Part shown: piece after piece, positions 51,419 through 62,000 of the stretch
Position numbering within the stretch: position 1 is the first letter of the stretch
Layout of the letters: every line of letters begins with the position of its first letter
Assembly (NCBI GenBank): GCA_027574665.1
Contig: CM050648.1
Span: 41,511,700 to 41,575,699 of the forward strand
Length of the DNA stretch: 64,000 nt
Source: Rhynochetos jubatus
Taxonomy: Eukaryota > Chordata > Aves > Eurypygiformes > Rhynochetidae
Reading direction: 5' to 3'
Notes under the pieces: generated by a model
What the model was told of the DNA's origin: nothing
Seen by the model: the letters and a program-made list of their open reading frames with translations, nothing else
The model's database searches: none
Translations under genes and position numbers: made by a program

Positions 51419-51460
51419 GTGTTGTATCCAAACACGCTTTGTAGTGTTTAGATACAACAC
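51419..51460. repeat. Central hairpin: 17-bp stem, 8-nt loop
   Basis: The left stem gtgttgtatccaaacac (51419-51435) pairs with gtgtttagatacaacac (51444-51460), with one mismatch in 17. Its midpoint (51439.5) lies within about 3 bp of the midpoint of the flanking large inverted repeat (about 51440-51442). Confidence 0.85.
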
Positions 51461-51998
51461 AGACCAAAATGTACTTTCCCCATGGCAATTTGGGGTCAGA
51501 TTGCTTTTGGCTGAACCAATGTCGAATGAGACTAGTTCAGCTCATATCAGCAGAGCTCCTCTAGACTGACACTGGTAAGACCAGAAGCAAAATTCAGGGC
51601 CATAATGTTTACTTTTCTGGCTGCAATGATTAATTATTCAGAAACAAATCTATCATAGGCAAAGCATTTCCTTCAATTAATTCAAATTAACATTTTGTTT
51701 ATAGCACAGAGTAAGCTTTTTCCTTTTCGTAGTTCAAAGTGAACCCTGGGGGCTCTAAATATGCCTCCTGGTGATTTAATTAAAAGATAAATATGCATTT
51801 TTTAAAAAGAAAAAGTACAGAAAGGAGGAAAGCTACAATTAAAAAAGCAGTAGCTATGAAGAAAAGGAATCTGCTGTATGAAAAGGAAAGGAAAACCGAA
51901 CTGACTAGCAAAAGGTGTATGAATGGGCACACAGAAGAAACGCAACAAAACAGCTTCTGAACACGAAGAAGCATAAAAGAGTAAACAATGCACAGTGA
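51461..51998. other. Right half of inverted-repeat spacer, AT/purine-rich, non-coding
   Basis: It is nearly the same length as the left half of the spacer (50886-51418), yet I could not align the two halves beyond the hairpin. It contains a purine-rich tract at about 51800-51900. No gene is recognised. Confidence 0.5.
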
Positions 51999-52205
51999 AT
52001 TGCTTGGTGTCTACCACAATTTCACAGCAGTAGAAGTGAAGAGTTGTGGGTCACAAAAGTCAGGAGATGGGAATGGAGAAATGTTATCTGAGTGAAGGTT
52101 ACAGCGTAGGTCCTTATCCTAAGGTCTTTCTTTCAGGCACTGCACATGGCCAATCAGTGATCGACGCAGGGTTTCACAACTTACTTGCTGAGCTCCATAT
52201 GCCTG
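51999..52205 (-). repeat. Right arm of the large inverted repeat
   Basis: This is the reverse complement of the left arm (see 50675-50885). Minus-strand sequence beyond the outer end (toward 52410) remains open in more than one frame for some distance. A GTAAGT donor-like hexamer appears on the minus strand at about plus 52181-52186, within the arm. The left arm carries a mutated version (GTAGAT), so if this was once a spliced gene copy it is decayed. The source is unidentified. Confidence 0.8.
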
Positions 52206-55200
52206 TGAACTAGTAGGGACCATGAGTGGCACCAGCTTCGGAGTGAGGTTCTGAGCCAAGGACACCATTGTGCTGCCTGCAGGGCTTGCCCACACCACAA
52301 CTTCTGCCTCCGCACCAAGAGAGCTCCAGCTGCTCCATCATGAAGCATTTTCCTGTTGCCATAGCTCCACCACTGCAGTGATGACAATGCTGATCTGGCC
52401 AGCCTCCAGTTCATTTTGGCATGTAATTATAGTTGTCTGTAATTTCAAATGACTACAGCAAATTGTGGTTTTGCTGATGATACAGGTATGAAGTAAGTGT
52501 TCTCCTAGCTCACATTCTTTTAACTGCTCAGTGTAAAGATTTAAAAAACAGTTCAGATCTATTTAAAACCACTTCTGAAGCCCTATTATTTCATGCTGAC
52601 CACTGAGTGTTCACAAAAACTTGTTGCATTTCACGACTTCCCAATGATACCACTCCCTCATGTCCTGTCTTTATTTTCCTTCCAGTCTCCAGGTCCTAAA
52701 GAATCTTTGGACAATTTTTACACCAGTGTTGGTAACAACTATAGACTCAGCCCAAGTCCAAGAGGCTATAATGGAAATACATTTTGTCCTCCTGCATAGC
52801 ATTTTATACTGATTGAACTAAATAATAAATTGCAATTTAAAACTAAAATTGGAAGAAAATGGATAGACTGTCAATATTAAAATGCAGTGGTGAACTTGAC
52901 ATTTAAGTCTCTGCCATTGGATTAATCTCTTTAATACATTCACTAGTTTTTAAGGATGGTGGTTTACCATCCATCCTCATGTCTGTTGATGACGTTCACT
53001 AGATCCAATACATGATGTTGAGCTCTGACGAACATGTTCTTTTTTGAGATTATCTGCCTTAAATACAACATGTGAGTAAAACAAAGAGGTTCTATGGTTT
53101 TAGAAAGCTGAGGTATTTCTGTTCCTGGTAACTACCCACTGACTATACAGCCTGTAACAGGTTTTGGGTTAGATCATTAAGCAAGCTGATTTTCTGATCA
53201 TTTCCCACAGTAAGAAATGTTTCTTATAGAATTGCAATATAATGTGTGAACAGGAGAAGTCCACCTAGCTGAACATTCCCTTCTCTAAAACATTCTTCCA
53301 CAAGGGCACTCAGAGCTTCCATTTGTGTCAGGGGGAGTTAAACACATACGAAGACATACAACTTTATTGCCTGAAGAACTGTATCATGACTCCCTACCCA
53401 TGCGTACACTTACACAAAAATATACAGTCTGCACACCTCCACCCAGGAAATGAAAATGTAGCAGAACAACGATATTAAAAATTATAACTGATCTTGTCAG
53501 GATCTCCAGACAATATTTAATGTTCCAGCTCTTGGAAGAGAGGATTAGGAAATGGTTTTATAACTTGGGTGGGGAGAAACTGTTGAATTGAAATAAAGAT
53601 TCTGGGCTGATGAAACTGCTCAGCATTTCTGAGTTCCTGTCTCACTGGTTATGATGTGGTTCCTCTCTCGAGTACCCCAGCTGAAGCTCAGGAAGGCAGC
53701 AATAAAACCTTGGGGTTGTTGCCAAGAAAAGTGGAGTGTTCTTGATGATAGAAAATGAGAGATTGTGGCTGTCTTTAGTGTTCATGTCTTCAGCCCTACT
53801 GCAGCTCCTTACTGCTGTGACTGCGGGAGCTGGGGATATGTATGGCCATAGCTGAGGAAGTCAAAGGCTGGGGACCATTTTGAAAAACTGGTTTGAAACA
53901 CATGCTGTGTTTTCCTAAAAACAAGACAGTTCTGCATCAAAGATATTTTTGTTTCTAAAATTTTGACCTATGGGAGGTAGAATAAGGCTTTAGGTACCTG
54001 AAACAGTTTTCCACCAGAAGGCTGTATGCACAGCTAAACGGCACCTTAGAACAGCTCAAAGGCTTTTGCTAACTGATAATATAAAGATGAGAACCAGTCT
54101 GCCTACAATCATATTCAAAGGAGAAGATACACATCAAATCCAGATAGCTGGAAAAAATCTCTAGGCTGTATAAGTGGAAGCCACAAAGCCTGAAGCAGCT
54201 TTTGATATCTTTCACCTCTACAAAATTTTCTTGTCTTCAAAATTCATAGATGCTGCAGCCTCGTGGAAATATCTATTTTCAAGTACATATTTACATATCT
54301 ACCCTGCCAAGGGTAATGTTAGGACTCAAAAAGAAATGGAAAATCATCCAAGTTGGAATTCATTGCCAGGCTGTTGCAGGCATGAAGAAGTAGATTTCTG
54401 GTTTTCGCCATTGATTGTGTAGATCTTTATCAGAATAAATGGTATTTATCCTGAAGAATACTACCCTTGCCTTTTTTTCACCTTCACTGAGAAAGCTATG
54501 GGATTAGAGATAAGAAAAAGTACATGGACCTTCATAATATGTCAATTATTTAAATCTCCTATGTTGTACTTTTGATAGTAGAAATAAATGCTGCTAAAAA
54601 TTGCATACACATCATGATGTGTGGGGATACTGTTTGTTTTGTTCTTGTCTGTGATGGCAATGCAAAGTATTCAAACAACCTGAGTCCTCTCAGAATGATT
54701 CATTCTATTTAACCAAATCTGAAAGATATTGCGTGGCAGTACATGCCTAATAGGTATTTGTGCATTCAACAAAACCATACATATACATTATCTAAAACAC
54801 AAACATGCATCGGCCAAGCAAGGCTAACAATGATTAATAATATTCTCATTTCCATCTATCTTTCAAGTTAATACGCCGGTGACATTGCTATTATCTGAAA
54901 TTGAGCTAAGTCCACAATGCTGCCTGCTGTGATTATTGATGGGCCATAGCTTGATAAATTCTTTAACTGTTGATAAAGACCAGTGCCACCTGAATTTTAA
55001 AAATACTCAACCCTTCGCAAATCTTCATAAAAATAATAGCCTCATACAGGCAGGCAGCAGCAGTTCACGAGGCTGTGCACAAAACCTGATTCACAAGTCA
55101 GACACAGATGGAGCAGAAATGCCATCACTCTCCTCCAGAGATAACGTAATTGATATCACCTTGAAGAAGACTACTTGTGATCATGATGTGCACATCTTTG

Positions 55201-56114
55201 TCTCAGTGCTCTGAGATCATTTTAATGCTTTCCACTAACTTCCCAGCACCCAGACGGAGAAAGGGAGAATGAAATGTTCTGCCACTTCACCGGGTGGCTG
55301 CGTTTGCATCCCAGCACAGTGAGACCAAGTTTCCGTGGTCTGAGCAACTGCAACACCATCCTGCGCTTTTGCCTGCCCTGTGAGCTCTTGGGCAGCTTCC
55401 TGCAGAAATGCTGATTCTCACAGCCCAGAACCATCAGTTTCCGGCCTCCTGGATCGCTCACTAGCTTAAGCAAATCCTTGCTGGAACTCCACTTCCAGTC
55501 ATCTCTGCAGAGAGGTATGGGAGTGAAAGCAAACAAGCTGAGTAACTCCGCAGAAGTTTGGAAACGTGTACATGCCTAGTTTCGGCAGATACTGCCGAGT
55601 AGGTTTCCTTTCGGACTCCCACAGCTCTTGAGCAACACGTTTTGTGCTGACCACGTAACATGCCTCAGGCGTCTCCTTCCCCTGTGAGCTCCCCTGCAAA
55701 TTCCCTTGCAAATTTCAGAATTAACTTCTTTATTTCCTGTCTCTGCAAGCAATGTCAGAGGCCACGTAAACAACTTGCCGCAGGTCACGGACCACGACTT
55801 TACGCAGTCAGTACGCAGGCAGCCTGCATACCCAGATAAAAAATAACCCATATATGTGCCCAAGCTGCATCAGCACACAGCAGATATTCAGAGGGGAGAG
55901 TTGCCCTGCGGCAATTCAGTTTAATTTTGTGACTCAAAGCATTGTGGGAAAGTTACTTATTACTCCCTTGACAAGGATTTGCATTTTTTCTGAGGCCTTT
56001 CTAAGGGATGGGATATTGGATGAGTCTGGCCTGATGCAACTGTTCATCCACTGCTGTACTGCAGGCTGGGGCAAGTGGTGTCCTCTGGCTGTCCTGTGGG
56101 AGAAGACTGACTGA
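52206..56114. other. Non-coding stretch
   Basis: No gene is recognised. The candidate regulatory block at 54.78-55.21 kb is listed separately. A GC-richer zone at 55.22-55.86 kb holds overlapping minus-strand frames (up to 104 codons) with no recognised domain. Confidence 0.5.
54780..55210. promoter_or_regulatory. Candidate conserved non-coding/enhancer block
   Basis: This repeat-free block has a dense set of motif-like words. AACAATGATTAATAATATT (SOX-like plus homeodomain) lies at about 54828-54846, GTGATTATTGATGG near 54929, and GATAACGTAATTGATATC at 55139-55156. CpGs are kept at 54810, 54874, 55015, 55068 and 55144. A 92-codon open frame (54936-55214) crosses part of it but has no domain. 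Composition resembles the 17.5-kb block. Conservation was not tested. Confidence 0.28.
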
Positions 56115-56170
56115 TCATTGTGGATCCCTTCCAGCTGAAAGAGTCTCTTCTATTCTATTCTATTCTTAAA
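56115..56170 (+). mobile_element. CR1-like 3' tail with TTCTA microsatellite
   Basis: The sequence 'ggatcccttccagctgaaag' (56122-56141) followed by (TTCTA)n at about 56149-56168 resembles the terminus of certain CR1 subfamilies, which end in a GGTCCCTTCCAACTGA-type motif and pentamer repeats. Sequence back to about 56030 may belong to the same copy but is too diverged to align with confidence. Confidence 0.55.
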
Positions 56171-58894
56171 AGGTGGCTGGGCTGCAAACTGATGTTTGTC
56201 CCTGACTGCGATTCCTCTGGCTGATTCCCTTACAGCCCCTGACCCCCCAGACTCTGTCACCACACAGCAGGGCACCATAAATGCCTCTTCTTTCTCCTGG
56301 ACTGAGAACCCACTTTCCAAATTCATGCATTTTCAAGCCAAATTCCCTCAGTTTCAGACGTCAGGCTACTTCCATCAAAAATGAAAATGTGGGGATGTAA
56401 CGATCCTACAAAGCATGCAGTCCCAAGGTCAGATAGCAGCTTTGAAGAGTCATGAAGAGTCACTCATGGCACATCAATTTCACAATATCAACCAGAACTC
56501 ATAAGAAACTTTCCAAACTGTCATAATTCCCTTTCTTTCCAAGGGAGTTTAAGAGTTACACCCCACTATAAAGCTTAGATTGTAATACTTCAAAGCATTT
56601 TATCTCCCCCGCCTTATAGGAACAAATTGAGTATGCCACATTTCCCAGCAATACAAGCTAATGCCAGCCAGAAAAATTAAGTATGACTTTAGTAAAAATA
56701 GTAATTTTCCTTTGCTCTTCATTAACTATCTGAACCCTAACCAACCCTCCAAAAATCCAGCGGTTTGCGTAAAACAGGGCAGTGATTACGATTTGAACTC
56801 TCTACACAGCTGGAGAACATCTTCTTCTCTTTTCCTCAGCCAAAAAAGGGAAAAAAAATCAGAGATGTCATCTCTGTTCCCCTGCTGTTTGTTTCATCAA
56901 TCATTCGCATTTGTGATAACGCTAGCTGACTTCTTCAGCGGGGTTCAAACATCGCAGCGATCAGCTAATTTCATTATTTACAATGAAGTTACGAACTGCA
57001 CTTTTCTCAGATGACAGGATGAGGTTGTTACAAAGTATTTATTTAGCCTTCCAACATCTATAATACCATGATGGCATAGCACCAGCATGGATAAATCTAT
57101 GTGACCCCAGTTCCTGGCGCAAGAGTAAAAACTGTCAGGGAATGGAGAAAAAAGTGTTGCCAGAATGCACTCCTCTTCAATAAAGAGGGCTAGTCAGCAA
57201 CTTATTTTTCTGTAAAAGTGTCTCTGAAGAGAAAATACGCTTCTGAAAATGACTGGAGGGGAGAGGTAACATTAATATTTCTGTACCATCTCGATCTACC
57301 ATTGCTCGTAAGAAAGCATGTAGTTCCTAAGTTTTTATTTGTGGTCAGCATTCTGGCTTAGATCAGTTCAAAATTAACTTGTGTCTGCGTGAGCTACTGT
57401 GGTGCAGAAGAGGGACAGTAGTCTAGATCCCCTTCTACTCCCTTTGTTCTCAGAAGCACAGTGCTCAGTGGACAATACAGTCCAGATTGCTTGGTCCACA
57501 GGGGAAGGAAAGAGCGTGGAGACTCTGCAGTACAGTTCCTATGCCAAAATTCAGCTGAAAATATTTTTTAAATGGACCAAACTCAAAGCAAGTATTTAGA
57601 TACAATTTTAAAATGGTTTTTGTGATCATTGCTTTTTTAGGATATTTTTTTTCTTCTGGTATTTATTGCTCCACTAGTATTTTTAGAGTATTTTTGCATT
57701 TTTCACAATTTAGGTTTAATAGATTTGTTAAGGTATAAGGGCTTTCTGCTTTATAGAAACTCTGATTTTCAGACCCACTGGGAAAACCTCATTTTCCTTA
57801 TAGCCACTCAAGAGAATCGTGTTTTCTTAAGTCACAAACTGCATTCCTCCAGCAGCAGTTGAAATTAGGAGAATATCTAAGGGATTTAAAGATATCCTCC
57901 TAAGGTAACTATCTTGTACTGTGCAGCACTGAACAGAATTTTAATTCTGAGTGTAATGTAAAATGAAAAAAAAAAAAAATTTCATTCTAATGATTTTTTT
58001 CCCAAATGAAAATACATGCATATGATAGTGGCACATTTCTCTCAGTCTAGATGTTTTCCAAAAATAAACAAACTGTTTCACACAGGATCTGCTTTGAATT
58101 TCAGAGATGGTGATGGAGAAGAGAGGGTTAACTGGATACCATGTGCTTTTGCATAGAGCTGATAGAATACTAAGAAAAAGAAATCTATGTCATAAAAGAT
58201 TTCTGCCCATGAAAAAGGTATGCGCTTCTGGCCGTGTTTGAATTTTGTTTGTGTCCCAGACAATTGCTAGCGTTAATATATTGATTTTGCTGGACAGGGT
58301 TTCTTTCCTAAGCATGTTTTAACAATGCCACTCAGTATTCTGGTAGGGGAATAAAGCTCTAGAAACAAAATCTTAGAGTGAGATAAAGCAACATATCTAG
58401 CATCACTTCCTCATCCCCTTAATGGCAGTTTTGTCCCTGAGCAAATAGTTCCTCATAGCTAAATCATTTAACCCACCAGAATTCCAATTTCCCCTGTCTC
58501 CAGAACAGCTAATAATGTGGCTAATTCAAAATCATTTTCACTAACTACATTAAGACTTCAGTTGGGCTTCAGAATAACTTGAGATAGCTATGTGTAAGCT
58601 TCCAAAAATTACTAGTTATTACTATAAAACCATACTTGTATGGCATGAGACAGTTGCCTTGAATTGAACTGGATATAATTATCATATACGGACATTAGGA
58701 AACATAACTGCAAGTAATGATGTTAATATGAACTGAGACAATAAACTCTACGTTTGACAGCCACTGTGGTATTTAAACTTATTTTCTTTTCTGCAAGATT
58801 GCAATGCCACAATGGCATGCGAGGCCTTTTCACTGTCGTGACACTAGTGCGATGCAGGAGTTCAGATTCCAGACTTCCCATCGCAACCTGCCTA
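56171..58894. other. Non-coding stretch
   Basis: No gene is recognised. An open frame at 56661-57014 (117 codons) overlaps the candidate regulatory block and has no domain. An A13 run lies at about 57967-57979. Confidence 0.5.
56620..57015. promoter_or_regulatory. Candidate non-coding regulatory block
   Basis: Repeat-free sequence with CpGs at 56761, 56767, 56789, 56906, 56919, 56939, 56953, 56958 and 56991, despite an AT-rich background. Motif-like words include GATAACGCTAGCTGAC (56914-56929), CATCAATCATTCGCATTTG (56896-56914) and CAGCTAATTTCATTATTT near 56962. A plus-strand frame of 117 codons spans it. Weak coding potential cannot be excluded, though no protein family is recognised. Confidence 0.25.
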
Positions 58895-59035
58895 GAGGTA
58901 TTTATGATCACACGAAGAATTCAGGACACCTGGAGGTCATCTAGTCAAATTTCCTTCTCAGGTAGTGTCAGTTATGAATTAAATCAGACCAGGTCACTCA
59001 GGGATTTATTGTGTTGTGTTCTGCATTGATTGAAT
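58895..59035 (-). mobile_element. Diverged CR1 LINE 3' fragment, minus strand
   Basis: On the plus strand, 'gacacctggaggtcatctag' (58924-58943), 'tcaaatttccttctca' and 'accaggtcactcaggg' (58988-59003) match in order the reverse complement of a CR1 3' UTR. That consensus region reads GGGACCTCTGGAGGTCATCTAGTCCAACC, then CTGCTCAAAGCAGG, then AGGTTGCTCAGGG. Divergence is higher than in the plus-strand copies at 25, 29 and 37 kb, so it is an older insertion or a different subfamily. No coding sequence is retained. Confidence 0.7.
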
Positions 59036-62000
59036 GTAGTAATAACTTGATGAAGAAAAAAAATTAACCTTATTGAAAAATCATATTCTAACAAACTAAA
59101 AAAAACCAATCAAAAATAACCCCAGGAAATCATGCCAAAACTTTAAAATCTTCAACTCATATTACAAAGGGATGTTCTTTCATGGCTGTCGCCTCTGTAA
59201 TAATTTTGTGGTCGTGCCAATTGCCGTTATCTTACTGGCAGCAGAGGTGGGTCCTTTGTGCCTGAGGTATGAGGTGAAGATTTTAACTATTTTTTTCTAG
59301 GTTTTTCAGGATCAACAGCAGATAGGGTGCAGCTGAGTTGTGTGTTTCTTGGGAAAACACCTTGAATGCAGGTCATGAAATGAGAATGAAAGGAGAAAAT
59401 TACATCAGAAGTGCAGGCCTTGGAAAGCTTCTAGCTGCATTAATTTAGGGTATGGCAGCCCTGATACTATTCAAGTCCATGCTGATTAGTGGTGAACCAG
59501 ATCTGAAACACAGAATCCCCACCATGCTCGTTTTGTGGAACATGGGAATCTGACATAGGAACCAGTGCTGATTTGGGGCTGGGGGAGGTTCTAGGAGGTG
59601 TACCCTTTCCTACTTTGGCCAGAACTGACTGGGATTGGCCAATCTTGCAAAGTCAACAACAGAAATGTTTAATTTCTGGCACTGAGAACTTACCAGGCTC
59701 TGTCACGGGTTATCAGCAACCTAATTCAAAACCTGATTTTCCAGTTTTAACTCTCATTTGCCCTCAGACTTAAAGTCAAATGCCTGTCCAACTCTAATCT
59801 AACTGAAAATTGTAGCTCTCTTCTAAACCTTTCAGTATCTCATCCACTCCTGAAATACACGCTGTAGCTTCCTAAACTTGCAGCAACACCGCTGGTTAAA
59901 ATGTGTGTTAGCTGTTTGCCATTCAATCCTTCAGGGTTAGCACTTCCCTCAGCACTGACCCTAGGGTTTACAAACACAACCTTCTTTTGTCTGCCCTTAA
60001 CACCATCCTGCAGCTTTGCTCAGCTCCAGCAAGGATGCAGCGTGTGCCAGCTGATGGTTTCCCCTTTCCTTCATTTCACTGCATGTAGCAAATACGTGTC
60101 TCCTTGCTGAGTGTGTTGCGTTCTGCACTGTCATGGGGCATAGAAGTCAGTTTCACTTTTGCCTGAAGCATTTCTTTCAGGCACAATAATGCAACTAAAA
60201 GATGCATTTCAGAGCCTGGCAAAAAGCATCTTTGTGGTTGTCATAGTTCCCTTGCAATAGCTACGGATGCACAGTTAGTCCTGGTTGTCCATGCACCAGT
60301 CATTAAAATGTTACCCTGAGTGCAGATGCTTGCCTTGGGAACTTGGTGTGCATCACCTGACCTGGATCCTGCTGGTGAGACTGACCAGTTTGACCAGTAA
60401 GAATCACCCCAACATTTAAAAACCCATGCTGTCTCCCTTTCCCTTTTCTTCTGGGCAGGGGCACCCAGACAAGGGGAGCTCAGCAAAACCTCTCGGCAGC
60501 GACGGTAACATTAGCAGAGAGTGGCTCTCGGGCCATCCACCTATGCACTCTCTGGAGCATCAATTACTCCTCTGATAAGAGGTGGGAAGAGGTGAGAAGA
60601 TCAAGTGCCATACTTTTCTCCTCAACACATCCGTATAATAGAGGAAGAGATTTTTCTGTTAGCTCTCACTTCACTTTCTTGACAGGCTGCAGCTGTGGTA
60701 ATGAGTTGATTTCAAGGTGAAAGAGGGGCCTAAGAGCTTTTGAAAAATTTCAGCAAGTGCTTATCTGCACACCTTTAAGTATGTGGCCCGAGGTCATAGG
60801 GCCACCAAGCCAGCGGACTTCCTCTGGAGGTCACCTCTGAACCACACCCATCAAGCACCCTGTTTTGGGGAGGTATGTGAATGAGTGCCATGCACTCTTA
60901 GGGTGAAACCTTGGTGATCCTGGACAAAGCTCTATCCTACAGCAACCACCTTTCATTTTGTGTTAGAAAACACATATTCTTCTAGCTGGAGAAAATAGTT
61001 AGAAAGTAGTGTAGTAGGAGAAATGAGTAATAATTTGCGTGCCTTTGTCAAAAAGTGGAGCTTTCTGTTTCCTTGGAAACTGAACATTTTGTGGGTTTAT
61101 GGTATTGTACTCAGCAGAGACTGGCTGAGACCTGCATGTATGTGGCCACAAAGGCCAGGCTCTCTTGGCTGAAGGTTTCAGTATCTATCACACTTTTGGT
61201 AAAATACAGCTAAAAGGATTTCTCTGACTGGGCAATTAAGAGGCCATAATGGTGGGAAATCTTTTTTCAGCAAAAATAAGTGCAGCTAAAGGAAGAGAAA
61301 ATTATTTGAAAACTTGTCCACTTAACCACCTATGAACTTAGTCTTTTATTTTATTGAGGAATGGAACTATGGTCAGTATCCAGGTTTGGTAGCTTTGTGA
61401 TCCTCCTGTAGGCGACCAAAATACCAGCCAAACCTGCACCTTTCATCTCTGGAAAGAAACAAAAACTAAGACTTTGTAGTTGCAGCATAACGCTACTGCA
61501 TATAAGACAAAAAGTCATTCTCATTAAAGCAATATTTAAGAAACTAGCAAAGCCTAAAATCCTCAGTCAGGGACAGGCTTCCAAATGCTCACAGGAGTAA
61601 CATCCTGCCACCCTCCAGCTCCTTGGGGCCTTCAGCATTTTCCTTATAAATCCCCTTCACTTCCAGTTATCAAGCAAGATGGATCTAGCCTATGGATTGA
61701 GCATTTGCTCAGAACTACTTCTCCCTCAAAGGCCGTAACACCTAAAAGCTGTCAGCAACTCTTGTCACCAAATATTCACTACACTCTGAGCTAGAAATAC
61801 ATTCACCTTTAACAAGGGCCAGCAGCAGCTTGGGAACATTTCTTTTGGCTCAAGAGCACTTTTCCCCAGCAGCTGTGCAGCCCACATTGTCAAATAGTTT
61901 TTCCAGGCACCACGTTAAAGTCTGAAAACTATAATTTTGTTTTCCATTAGTTTTGGTGCATCGCTCTGCCGTGCAGTTTTTCAGCCTGGTTTACAGAAAG

